This document shows positions 26,297-34,136 of a stretch of DNA of 64,000 bases, one piece after another. Under the pieces are notes generated by a model. It saw nothing but the letters and a program-made list of their open reading frames with translations, searched no databases and was not told the origin of the DNA. Source of the stretch: Nitrospirota bacterium (lineage in GTDB: Bacteria > Nitrospirota > Thermodesulfovibrionia > Thermodesulfovibrionales > SM23-35). Both the position numbers and the translations under genes were made by a program. The stretch is from contig JBFMCL010000014.1 in the NCBI GenBank assembly GCA_040754395.1, positions 1 through 64,000 of the forward strand. The letters run 5' to 3'. Numbering within the stretch: position 1 is the stretch's first letter; each line of letters begins with the position of its first letter.

Positions 26297-27198
26297 GAGA
26301 AAAGCCTCTGCGCTGGGTGGGCATCGGAATGGCGGGTAAAGTAAAAATATATCTGGAGATGATTAAATTCCAGCACAGTATTTTTGCACTGCCTTTTGCA
26401 TATCTCGGTGCCTTTCTTGCAAGAATGAGGGTTCCTGAGCTGGAGACGCTTTTCTGGATTACCCTTGCGATGGTCGGCGCAAGGAGCTTTGCCATGGCAG
26501 TGAACAGGCTGATTGACAGGGAAATCGATCGCAGGAACCCGCGGACTTCGGCAAGGGCTTTACCGCAGGGACTCCTTTCTGCATGGAACGTAGTAGTGTT
26601 TTCTTTTTTCAGTCTGGCGGTCTTTTTGCTGGCGGTATATCACCTGACGCCGATATGCCGTTATCTCTGGCCTGCAGTGGTGATCCCGTTTGTTATATAT
26701 CCTTATACCAAGAGGTTCACCTGGCTTTCCCATTTTGTGCTCGGCTTCTGTCTCGGTCTTGCACCGGTGGGTGCCTGGATAGCGGTGACCAACACGCTCA
26801 GTCCGGAGCCGCTCATAATTGGCGCGGCAGTCCTTTTATGGGTAGCAGGCTTTGATATTTTTTATGCGATTCAGGATATGGATTTTGATATCAGGCAGAA
26901 ACTTCATTCGATTCCTTCAAGGTTTGGTATCAGCACGTCTCTTGCCCTGACAAGGATACTTCACTTCACAGCAGTAGCACTATTGGTCTGGCTGGGAATA
27001 CGGCTCGAAATGGGAATATTCTACTTTGCAGGGGTTGCCGCCGCTGCCCTGCTGCTTGCGTATGAGAACAGCATTATCAAGGCAAATGATCTGTCGCGGC
27101 TGAACGTCGCGTTCTTTACGATGAACGGGATTGTCAGCATCGTCATGTTCTGCTTCGTTGCCATGGAAATATTCTTCAGGAACCCGGGCAATGTCTGA
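26293..27198 (+). CDS. mqnP: UbiA-family prenyltransferase (MqnP)
   Basis: A 301-residue (or 289 from ATG 26329) polytopic prenyltransferase that joins a polyprenyl chain to the naphthoate ring. The first Asp-rich motif region reads AVNRLIDREIDRRNPRT, matching NxxxDxxxD, and the second is DIFYAIQDMDFD. About eight hydrophobic segments can be drawn. The GTG at 26293 overlaps the ubiD stop (GTGA), favouring translational coupling. The ATG at 26329 (MAGKVKIYLEMIKFQHSIF) matches the usual family start, so either is possible. It sits between ubiD and ubiX, the standard arrangement for the late steps of the futalosine pathway. Confidence 0.88.
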   Translation: MREKPLRWVGIGMAGKVKIYLEMIKFQHSIFALPFAYLGAFLARMRVPELETLFWITLAMVGARSFAMAVNRLIDREIDRRNPRTSARALPQGLLSAWNVVVFSFFSLAVFLLAVYHLTPICRYLWPAVVIPFVIYPYTKRFTWLSHFVLGFCLGLAPVGAWIAVTNTLSPEPLIIGAAVLLWVAGFDIFYAIQDMDFDIRQKLHSIPSRFGISTSLALTRILHFTAVALLVWLGIRLEMGIFYFAGVAAAALLLAYENSIIKANDLSRLNVAFFTMNGIVSIVMFCFVAMEIFFRNPGNV

Positions 27199-27775
27199 GT
27201 TCGTGGTCGGCATCACGGGTGCGAGCGGGAGTATTTATGGCATCAGGCTTATAAGAGAGCTTTGCCGGAGAAATCATGCGGTCAATGTAGTGATCACTTC
27301 CGCCGGGAAACAGGTGATGCAGGAGGAACTTGGGGTGTCCGGTTTTGACGATATGGAGAAGCTGGGACTTGCGGAAGCATGCAAATCGCTCACGCTATGG
27401 GAAAACAGTAACTTCCATGCGCCGTTCATGAGCGGATCAAGTGCACCTCAAGCGGTCATTATGATTCCGTGCAGCGTGGGAAAATTGGCTGCCATTGCAC
27501 ACGGAATCTCTGCAAATCTGCTCGAAAGAACGGCAGATGTGGCATTGAAGGAAAGAAAAAGACTGATACTTGTAGTGCGTGAAACGCCTCTCAGTCTGAT
27601 CCATCTCGAGAACATGGTAAAGGCTGCGAAGGCAGGCGCTGAGATCCTGCCTGCGATGCCGGCGTTCTATCACCATCCTCGGACAATCGACGACATGGTC
27701 AATTTCATTGTGGGAAAGGTCTTGAACCTTCTGGGAATCGCACATGATCTTTTCCCGGCATGGAGAAAAGAGTAG
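27191..27775 (+). CDS. ubiX: UbiX family flavin prenyltransferase
   Basis: A 194-residue flavin prenyltransferase, making prenyl-FMN for UbiD from FMN and dimethylallyl phosphate. The N-terminal VVGITGASGSIYGIRLIREL is the FMN-binding loop. The central segment with APFMSGSSAPQAVIMIPCS and the later ERKRLILVVRETPLS followed by HLENM and AGAEILPAMPAFYH are hallmarks of the family. ATG 27191 lies eight bases inside the prenyltransferase gene. It provides the cofactor for the UbiD enzyme two genes upstream. Confidence 0.93.
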   Translation: MSEFVVGITGASGSIYGIRLIRELCRRNHAVNVVITSAGKQVMQEELGVSGFDDMEKLGLAEACKSLTLWENSNFHAPFMSGSSAPQAVIMIPCSVGKLAAIAHGISANLLERTADVALKERKRLILVVRETPLSLIHLENMVKAAKAGAEILPAMPAFYHHPRTIDDMVNFIVGKVLNLLGIAHDLFPAWRKE

Positions 27776-27877
27776 CGATATGAAAGGTACTTCAGGGAGG
27801 GCAATACAAGGAATCGGAGGAATCAGAGAAACGTCTGCATCTCACGCAGGGGTATTTATAAAAAGGTACGGAATGGA

Positions 27878-28993
27878 ATGAATAAGGAGAATCTCAAGAG
27901 AATCGGGGAAAAGGTCGGCAAGGGCATGCGGCTTTCCAGGGAAGATGCGCTCGATATGATGGAATCGCACGATATCCTTACCCTCGGAAAGCTTGCAGAC
28001 AGGGTAAGGGAACGGAAATCAGGCAACTATGCCTATTTCAATGTCAACCGTCATATCAACCTGACCAATATCTGTATATCCCGCTGCAAGTTCTGTGCAT
28101 TCAGCCGGGACAAGGAGGATCATGATGCATATGCCATGACCATCGATGACGTGATGGACATCGCACGGGATGCCCGCAATCTTGGCATTACCGAATTTCA
28201 CATCGTCAGCGGCCTGCATCCCGACCTTCCCTTTGCGTACTATCTCGAGGTGATCTCCCGTTTAAAAAATATGATGCCCGAGGTGCACATTCAGGCCTTC
28301 ACTGCAGTTGAAATCGACTATTTTGCCAAAATCGCGAAATGTTCGGTCAGGGATGTCCTGATACAGTTAAAGGACGCCGGCCTGGGCTCACTTCCCGGCG
28401 GCGGTGCCGAGATCCTGAATTCGCGGGTGCGTGAGGAGGTCTGCGCAAAAAAAGCATCTGCTGAGGAATGGCTGGAAGTCATGAGGACAGCGCATAGCCT
28501 CGGGCTGAAGTCGAATGCTACCGTGCTGTACGGGCATATTGAGAGCAATGAGGAGCGGGTAGCACATCTTCTGAGACTAAGGGAACTCCAGGATGAAACA
28601 GGGGGGTTTCAGTCCTTTATCCCGCTGCCTTTCCATCCGAAGAATACCCAGATGCCGGACTTCACTAAACCGACCGCCATCGAGAATCTGAAGATGCTGG
28701 CGATTTCAAGACTCCTTCTGGATAACTTCCCTCACATTAAGGCATTCTGGATAATGCTCGGCCTGAAAATTGCGCAACTCTCGCTCCTTTTCGGGGTTGA
28801 TGACCTTGATGGTACCGTTGTTGAGGAGAGGATAACACATGCCGCAGGAGCTGAGACCGAGCAATCCATTTCGCGGGAAGAATTGCTGGAACTGATTTTC
28901 GCCGCCGGAAGAATTCCGGTGGAGAGAGATACCCTGTACAACATACTCAGGGTATACGGGAATGCCCAACAGGGTGCAACGGTTGAGACCTAG
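27878..28993 (+). CDS. mqnE: aminofutalosine synthase
   Basis: A 371-residue radical SAM enzyme that joins 3-[(1-carboxyvinyl)oxy]benzoate to S-adenosylmethionine, giving 6-amino-6-deoxyfutalosine. The cluster motif CISRCKFC has Cys66, Cys70 and Cys73 in the CxxxCxxC pattern. Further family marks are NVNRHINLTNIC, EFHIVSGLHPDLPFAYY, and SLPGGGAEIL with VREEVCAKKAS. The HxxSGLHP stretch fits MqnE better than the paralogue MqnC. The start ATG follows a weak GGAATGG. About 100 bases separate it from ubiX, the largest gap in the operon, but no terminator or promoter was recognised there. Confidence 0.93.
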   Translation: MNKENLKRIGEKVGKGMRLSREDALDMMESHDILTLGKLADRVRERKSGNYAYFNVNRHINLTNICISRCKFCAFSRDKEDHDAYAMTIDDVMDIARDARNLGITEFHIVSGLHPDLPFAYYLEVISRLKNMMPEVHIQAFTAVEIDYFAKIAKCSVRDVLIQLKDAGLGSLPGGGAEILNSRVREEVCAKKASAEEWLEVMRTAHSLGLKSNATVLYGHIESNEERVAHLLRLRELQDETGGFQSFIPLPFHPKNTQMPDFTKPTAIENLKMLAISRLLLDNFPHIKAFWIMLGLKIAQLSLLFGVDDLDGTVVEERITHAAGAETEQSISREELLELIFAAGRIPVERDTLYNILRVYGNAQQGATVET

Positions 28994-29837
28994 GGTAGGA
29001 CATATCCAGTTTTTGAATTGTCTGCCGTTATATTACGGTCTGGTGAAGAACTGCGCCCTGCTTGATATAGAGCTCATTAAAGGCATGCCTACGGAACTGA
29101 ATAACCTTCTGGTAAACGGCGGTCTTGATATCTCTCCTGTTTCCTCTATCGAGTATGCCCGGCATCATGATTCACTGGTATTGTTTCCCGATTTTACGGT
29201 GAGTTCAAACGGTGAGGTCAAAAGCATACTCCTGCTCAGCCGCTGTCCGATAGAAGAATTGTCGGATCAAAAGGTTGCGTTAACTACAACCTCAGCAACT
29301 TCACAGGTCCTGCTGAAAATCATCCTCAGCCGCGGCTATGGCGTTGCTGCAGAGTATGTCCCCTGCAGGCCTGATCTGGAAAGCATGCTGGCCGTTGCAG
29401 ACGCAGCTTTGCTCATAGGGGATATGGCTTTGCACTACTATGATAAGACAGATGACTATTACTGTTATGACCTAGGACGTGAATGGAAAAAGCTGACCGG
29501 GAAAAGAATGGTCTACGCGGTCTGGGCGGTCAACAGGGACTTCGCCGAGACAAAGAATGAACTGTGCGGGAATGTCTTCGATACCTTCAAAAAATCAATG
29601 AATTACTCGGCAGAGCATCTTTCGGAAATAGTTGCATATGCCGCCAAATGGGAACCGTTCAGCCCTGCGTTTCTCGCAGGATATTTCCAGTCTCTCCATT
29701 TTGGTTTTGGTGCTGAGTATCAGGAAGACCTGCTATATTTCTATAAAATGGCGTTTCAGATGGGAGAGATTGAGACTGTTCCGGAACTGGAATTTGTCAG
29801 TTTCCGTGCCGGAGTTACAACTGGAGTCACAATATGA
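28962..29837 (+). CDS. mqnA: chorismate dehydratase
   Basis: A 291-residue MqnA, dehydrating chorismate to 3-[(1-carboxyvinyl)oxy]benzoate, the first committed step of the futalosine route. The N-terminal VGHIQFLNCLPLYYGL is diagnostic, as is the ligand-binding GGLDISPVSSIEYARH with TTTSATSQVLLKIIL. It overlaps mqnE by 32 bases if ATG 28962 is used; a TTG at 28983 (MRPRVGHIQF) would give an 11-base overlap and a more usual family start. It is followed without a gap by mqnC. Confidence 0.93.
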   Translation: MPNRVQRLRPRVGHIQFLNCLPLYYGLVKNCALLDIELIKGMPTELNNLLVNGGLDISPVSSIEYARHHDSLVLFPDFTVSSNGEVKSILLLSRCPIEELSDQKVALTTTSATSQVLLKIILSRGYGVAAEYVPCRPDLESMLAVADAALLIGDMALHYYDKTDDYYCYDLGREWKKLTGKRMVYAVWAVNRDFAETKNELCGNVFDTFKKSMNYSAEHLSEIVAYAAKWEPFSPAFLAGYFQSLHFGFGAEYQEDLLYFYKMAFQMGEIETVPELEFVSFRAGVTTGVTI

Positions 29838-30904
29838 TGCCGCAAAAGATTTTGCAGGAAGTGATATCTGGCAGGAGAGTAAGCACTGCAGAAGCAAAGT
29901 ATCTTTTTGAAGAGGCTGATCTGCTTGAGACTGCAAAAGCTGCTGATGCTGTCAGGCAGAAGAAGCATCCGGACGGAATCGTCACGTTTCTCATCGACCG
30001 CAATGTTAATTACACCAACATCTGTCAGAACCAGTGCGCATTTTGTGCGTTTTATCGTCCCAAAGGCCATCCTGATGCGTATGTCCTGAGCCAGGATGAG
30101 ATTGAGAGAAAGGTTGCCGAGACGGTTGAACTTGGCGGCACCCAGCTTATGCTTCAGGGAGGGATCAATCCTGACCTCTCTATCGAGTATTATACGACCA
30201 TGTTCAGGGAAATAAAAAACAAATTCAGGATCAGGATTCACAGCCTGTCTCCTCCTGAGATCGTGCATATCGCTGAATCAGCAGGGATGTCTATCCCGGA
30301 GGCGCTTAAGGAACTCAGGAAAGCAGGACTCGATTCATTGCCGGGCGGAGGTGCCGAGATTCTCGCAGACCGGGTCAGGCAGAGGATCAGCCCGCGGAAG
30401 ATACTCTCCGGACAGTGGCTTGAAGTTATGGAAGAGGCGCATAAGCTTGGGCTGAAGACAACAGCGACCATGATGATCGGCACGGTTGAAACTCTTGAAG
30501 ACAGGCTGGAACATCTTCTCAAAATACGTGACCTGCAGGACAGAACTGGCGGATTTCTCTCGTTTATCCCATGGACATTCCAGCCAGGCAACACCTCGCT
30601 GGGAGGAAGTCCGGTGTTCCCGCTCGAATATCTGAGGTTCCTGTCTCTCAGCCGGATATTTCTGGATAACTTCCGGAATATTCAGGGCTCATGGGTCACT
30701 CAGGGGAAGGATATCGGCCAGGTTTGCCTGTCTTTCGGCGCAAACGACCTTGGCAGCATCATGATCGAGGAGAATGTGGTACGGGCTGCAGGCGTTTCCC
30801 ACAGGATAACTGTTGAGGGTATGGTTGACCTGATACGGAAAGCCGGAAAGATTCCTGCCCAGAGGGACACAGAATTTGCTATTCTCAAGGCATATAATGC
30901 CTGA
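29834..30904 (+). CDS. mqnC: dehypoxanthine futalosine cyclase
   Basis: A 356-residue radical SAM enzyme that cyclises dehypoxanthine futalosine. The cluster motif CQNQCAFC has Cys64, Cys68 and Cys71. It resembles mqnE in sequence (SLPGGGAEILADRVRQRISP) but carries the cyclase-type QLMLQGGINPDLSIEYY and FIPWTFQPGNTSLGG. Its ATG overlaps the mqnA stop by four bases. Its substrate requires prior removal of the base from aminofutalosine, and the only candidate for that step here is the downstream MTAP-like gene. Confidence 0.94.
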   Translation: MMPQKILQEVISGRRVSTAEAKYLFEEADLLETAKAADAVRQKKHPDGIVTFLIDRNVNYTNICQNQCAFCAFYRPKGHPDAYVLSQDEIERKVAETVELGGTQLMLQGGINPDLSIEYYTTMFREIKNKFRIRIHSLSPPEIVHIAESAGMSIPEALKELRKAGLDSLPGGGAEILADRVRQRISPRKILSGQWLEVMEEAHKLGLKTTATMMIGTVETLEDRLEHLLKIRDLQDRTGGFLSFIPWTFQPGNTSLGGSPVFPLEYLRFLSLSRIFLDNFRNIQGSWVTQGKDIGQVCLSFGANDLGSIMIEENVVRAAGVSHRITVEGMVDLIRKAGKIPAQRDTEFAILKAYNA

Positions 30905-30951
30905 AACAGGCTCACCTGTCTGAAGAATCAATGGTTTCATGAGTTAAGGAT

Positions 30952-31782
30952 ATGATAAGGAACAGAGAAATCCCTAAAGCAGAGTTTGCCTTCATCGGCG
31001 GGTCCAGCACCTATGCGGTTGATTTCCCCGGCGACCTTGGCCTGAAAAAGACGAAAGTGCTGGATAGAAAAACATTTATGACTCCTTTTGGAGAGAGCCC
31101 GGAATTCACCCTGTTCACAATCGGGGGAGATAATGTGCTGACGCTCAGGATGCACGGATGGCGTGCCGGCGTCAGGCGGGCAGAAGCTTCGCGCCAGGTC
31201 TTCTGGGTTCTTGAGCAGGCCGGGGTAAGAACCGTTCTTGCGGAGGGAGGAGTGGGAACAATACGGCAGGACATGAAAATGCGCGATTTTATCGTCCCTG
31301 ATGATTACCTTGACCTTTCCCTAAGGAAGGATGTCTGTCTTTCTGATAGGTATCTGCTCATCATGCGGGATCCGATCTGTCCCGACCTCTCCGAAGTGCT
31401 TGTTTCTGCAAGCAAAAGATTATTTCCTGACAGAAATGTGACAAGGGGAGTATATGCAGTGACTGACGGGCGGCATTTTGAAAGCCGTGCGGAGGTCAGG
31501 ATGATCGCGGCTATGGGCGGAGATGTTATTGGTCAGAGTCTCTGTCCTGAAGTGTATCTTGCCCGCGAGATAGGGGCATGTTATGCGGGTGTGTATCTGG
31601 CGGTCAACAGGGCAGAGGGAATCGGTACTGACTGGAGCCATAAGGAATTAAAGGATATTTTCTATCAGGAAGGTATCAATATCGGAAAAATCATTCTTGA
31701 AAGTCTCTCCGAGATACCACGGTTGCAAAAGAAAAACTGTCAGTGTGCACAATTGAGAAAAAAGACTCTGCTGAAATCATAG
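30952..31782 (+). CDS. MTAP/PNP family nucleoside phosphorylase-like protein, candidate aminofutalosine nucleosidase
   Basis: A 276-residue protein of the methylthioadenosine phosphorylase / purine nucleoside phosphorylase family. FIGGSSTY matches the phosphate-binding glycine loop, AEGGVGTIRQDMKMRDFIVPDDYLD the central core (quoted in two parts: AEGGVGTIRQDM, DFIVPDDYLD), and GGDVIGQSLCPEVYLAREIG the base/ribose site. The family's usual RHGxGH is altered to RMHGWRAG and MTxxPE to QSLCPE, so substrate preference has probably changed. It sits between mqnC and menG where a nucleosidase (MqnB or MTAN) would be expected. I infer that it cleaves 6-amino-6-deoxyfutalosine, perhaps by phosphorolysis. 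Ordinary methylthioadenosine salvage is the alternative. Confidence 0.7.
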   Translation: MIRNREIPKAEFAFIGGSSTYAVDFPGDLGLKKTKVLDRKTFMTPFGESPEFTLFTIGGDNVLTLRMHGWRAGVRRAEASRQVFWVLEQAGVRTVLAEGGVGTIRQDMKMRDFIVPDDYLDLSLRKDVCLSDRYLLIMRDPICPDLSEVLVSASKRLFPDRNVTRGVYAVTDGRHFESRAEVRMIAAMGGDVIGQSLCPEVYLAREIGACYAGVYLAVNRAEGIGTDWSHKELKDIFYQEGINIGKIILESLSEIPRLQKKNCQCAQLRKKTLLKS

Positions 31783-31815
31783 AAAGAAAAACTCTGAAAA
31801 TCCCCGGTGTTGTTC

Positions 31816-32538
31816 ATGAACCATTTCGACCATAAAAAGCGTGATGCACAGCAGGTGGAACAGATGTTTTCTGCGATCGCATCACGCTATGACTTCCTGA
31901 ACCATGTGCTCAGCTTTGGACTGGACTTTGGCTGGCGAAGAAAGGTGGCAGAGGAAACCGGAACAATTCAATGCCGGAGAATTCTCGATGTCTGTACAGG
32001 GACCGGGGATATGGCCATCGAGCTCTGCAAGTTCTGGAGAGGAAAGGCGCATATTGATGGGCTGGATTTTTCCCATGAACTTCTTGAAGTGGCGAGGCGA
32101 AAGATCAGAAACACTAAACTCGTGGACATGATAACCTTAAGGGAAGGAAATGCCGAAGACCTCCCCTATCAGGATGAACAGTTCGATGCCATTACTATTA
32201 CCTTCGGCCTGAGGAACATCAATGACAGACTCAGAGCGCTCAGGGAATTTTACCGTGTAGCCAGGCCGGGAGGCTGTTTTGTATGTCTGGAATTCAGTCA
32301 GCCGAGAAATGCTTTTTTTTCAGGGATTTATTCCGTGTATCTCCTGAAACTGGTGCCGCTTGTCTCAAGACTCCTCGGCTCAAACCCCGGCGCGTACAAG
32401 TACCTTGGGGAAACGATAAAGGATTTTCCTCCCCCCACCGACCTTGCCCGGCTGATTTCGACCGCGGGATGGAGTGAGGTAACCTTCCGGACACTGGCAG
32501 GAGGGATAGTGGCACTGCACCGGGGCGTGAAATACTGA
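31816..32538 (+). CDS. menG: demethylmenaquinone methyltransferase
   Basis: A 240-residue UbiE/MenG methyltransferase, using SAM for the last step of menaquinone synthesis. Motifs seen are the N-terminal VEQMFSAIASRYDFLNHVLSFG (read as VEQMFSAIASRYDFLN plus HVLSFG), motif I RILDVCTGTGDMAIEL, the family-specific ITITFGLRNINDRLRALREF, and LVPLVSRLLGSNPGAYKYLG with SIxxFP-like IKDFPPPTDLA. ATG 31816 was chosen; an upstream GTG adds three residues. It closes the operon. A MITE-like element begins 11 bases after its stop, and no terminator is seen between. Confidence 0.93.
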   Translation: MNHFDHKKRDAQQVEQMFSAIASRYDFLNHVLSFGLDFGWRRKVAEETGTIQCRRILDVCTGTGDMAIELCKFWRGKAHIDGLDFSHELLEVARRKIRNTKLVDMITLREGNAEDLPYQDEQFDAITITFGLRNINDRLRALREFYRVARPGGCFVCLEFSQPRNAFFSGIYSVYLLKLVPLVSRLLGSNPGAYKYLGETIKDFPPPTDLARLISTAGWSEVTFRTLAGGIVALHRGVKY

Positions 32539-32549
32539 TTCCTTACTAT

Positions 32550-32822
32550 CCCTTATTATTCATGAATTTTTCTGATTATCCTGAGGACAGAGTATTTTTG
32601 CTTATTCTCAGTCGTTCCTTCCTGCGAGCTCGCAGACGGGATCAATAGTCCCAAGGCTTTTACGGTCTATCACACCTATCGTTAAGTTCTTTGTTAACTT
32701 GCTCTTTATCATACAAGGCTTTTGCCTCTTTATTTTCACATAGTGTATTTGACTATCAGCAAAAGAATCCGCGCAAATACTCTATCCTCAAACGCTATTC
32801 CACGCTTCATGAATAATCTGGG
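32550..32822 (-). mobile_element. MITE-like repeat B (273 bp)
   Basis: The outer ends are inverted repeats: CCCTTATTATTCATGAA on the left and, read from the right, CCCAGATTATTCATGAA. It is flanked by perfect 4-bp duplications CTAT (32546-32549 and 32823-32826). The last 29 bases (32794-32822) are identical, inverted, to the first 29 of the 92-bp element at 5856-5947. The interior has no open frame of note but holds a 14-base palindrome (CTGCGAGCTCGCAG). It accounts for the whole gap after menG. It appears to be a non-autonomous relative of an insertion sequence not present in the window. Confidence 0.75.
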
Positions 32823-32840
32823 CTATCTGTCAATTGCATA

Positions 32841-33239
32841 TCAGTCAGTTTCTTTCCCTGTGTCCTGCAGTTTCAGCTTGTTGAATTTTTTCAGTTCCTC
32901 AACAAGTTGTTCTTCTGATATGGCTCCTATCCTGACCAATGCTTCCCCGAAAAAAATATAACTGTCGGACTGTTCTTTCAGCAGATCGTCCACTTGCTTC
33001 TGTGTCAGGTACTTTTCACGGACTGCGATTTCACCGAACTTATCGAATGTCTCCTCCTGCAGTATCAATATCTTCTGTATATCCTCATCACTGAGCAGAC
33101 CTTTTGCCTTTGCGAGTTCTCCGATCTGCAGATTATTTTTTTTCTGGATATACCTCGCCTGAAGGATATCCAATTCGGTAATGAGTTTTTTCCCGAGCAG
33201 ATATCTGCCGAATTTCAAATATTTCAACTGGAGAATCAT
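32841..33239 (-). CDS. small MshEN/GspE-N-like domain protein
   Basis: A 132-residue soluble protein made of two related helical segments. In the first, FGRYLLGKKLITELDILQA resembles the start of a GspE/PilB N-terminal (MshEN-type) domain. The second, FGEALVRIGAISEEQLVEEL, is the same motif again, with FGEIAVREKYLTQKQVDDLL between them. MshEN domains in secretion ATPases bind cyclic di-GMP, but whether this short form does is unknown. No secretion or pilus gene is near. The predicted start of transcription coincides with the ATG. It is divergent from the TPR protein gene, and the promoters of the two lie in the shared 183-base gap. Confidence 0.7.
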   Translation of the reverse strand: MILQLKYLKFGRYLLGKKLITELDILQARYIQKKNNLQIGELAKAKGLLSDEDIQKILILQEETFDKFGEIAVREKYLTQKQVDDLLKEQSDSYIFFGEALVRIGAISEEQLVEELKKFNKLKLQDTGKETD

Positions 33240-33246
33240 TAAATCA

Positions 33247-33275
33247 ATACTACATTAGTAAAAGGACTTTGACAA
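33247..33275 (-). promoter_or_regulatory. promoter of the MshEN-like gene
   Basis: On the minus strand TTGTCA (33275-33270), a 17-base spacer and TAGTAT (33252-33247), then seven bases to ATG 33239. There is no ribosome site, so the mRNA is predicted to be leaderless. Confidence 0.7.
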
Positions 33276-33383
33276 CACTTTTCATTTTCATGAGAAGAGG
33301 ACCTGAAATGCCGGTGTTGTTTGAGCGTGAGCACCCTGCAAAACAACTCCGTTTTAACCAGAAATCGGGATGAAAAGGATACC

Positions 33384-33413
33384 TTGACAAACAATTCTTT
33401 GACTCCCTATACT
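33384..33413 (+). promoter_or_regulatory. promoter of the TPR protein gene
   Basis: TTGACA (33384-33389), an 18-base spacer and TATACT (33408-33413). The ATG at 33423 is nine bases after the -10 box, so the leader is at most a few bases long. Confidence 0.75.
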
Positions 33414-33422
33414 TTGTAGACG

Positions 33423-34130
33423 ATGAACCAGCAGACACACGAACTCCATGAACGCGGGACGCAGCTTTTTGAAGAAGGCAGGTATACAGAGGCAGAACCC
33501 ATCCTGAAGGATGTAATCAGCTCGAATCCACGATATGCTGATGTCCATAACAAGCTTGGAATAATATCTCATCTGAGAGGGGACTACAGGCAGGCAGCGG
33601 CGTATTTCAAAAAGGCGCTTGAACTGAATCCCCACTATACCGAGGCATCGCTGAATCTTGCAATAACCTACAACGAGCTCAGTGAATTCAAAAGAGCACA
33701 GGAGGTGTTTTCTCTCGCCGCCCAAATAGCGCGTCCCACCCCAAAGGCAATTGACCCTTTTATTGCAGGGAAACTTGCCAACGAACATTACAAGCTCGGT
33801 AAAATTTATCTTGATTTCGGCATGAATGATGAGGCTATCGGAGAATTTGAAAAAGCGGTCAGGATGTTTCCCCGCCTCCCTGATGTGCATACAAAGCTCG
33901 GAATTGCGTTGAGGAACAAGGGTCTTATCGAAGATGCCATTACGCATTTTGTGAAGGCAAAAGAGATCAACCCTAATTATGGTCCTGCCTGGGTTCAACT
34001 CGGGCTGAGCTATTACATGAAAGGTCTTACCGGGCTCGCCCTGGAAGAATGGGAAAAAGCGCTGCAACAGATCCCTCACCTCAAAGAGGCAGAAGCATAC
34101 CTTGGCCTTCTGAAGAAAGAGGAAAAATAA
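33423..34130 (+). CDS. tetratricopeptide-repeat protein
   Basis: A 235-residue protein built from TPR motifs. Repeats are visible at about residues 4-37 (GTQLFEEGRYTEAEPILKDV), 38-71 (KLGIISHLRGDYRQAAAYFKKALELNP), with further copies around YKLGKIYLDFGMNDEAIGEFEKAV and the C-terminal LGLSYYMKGLTGLALEEWEKAL (each repeat quoted is a single TPR helix pair). No signal peptide or membrane helix is present, so it is probably a cytoplasmic adaptor. It ends six bases before an oligopeptide transporter ATPase gene and could be co-transcribed with it. No partner can be named. Confidence 0.85.
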   Translation: MNQQTHELHERGTQLFEEGRYTEAEPILKDVISSNPRYADVHNKLGIISHLRGDYRQAAAYFKKALELNPHYTEASLNLAITYNELSEFKRAQEVFSLAAQIARPTPKAIDPFIAGKLANEHYKLGKIYLDFGMNDEAIGEFEKAVRMFPRLPDVHTKLGIALRNKGLIEDAITHFVKAKEINPNYGPAWVQLGLSYYMKGLTGLALEEWEKALQQIPHLKEAEAYLGLLKKEEK

Positions 34131-34136
34131 TCTGCG

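Noticed and set aside
32550-32822. tRNA or small RNA gene after menG
   Set aside because: No cloverleaf fits; terminal inverted repeats and target duplications explain the region as a mobile element.
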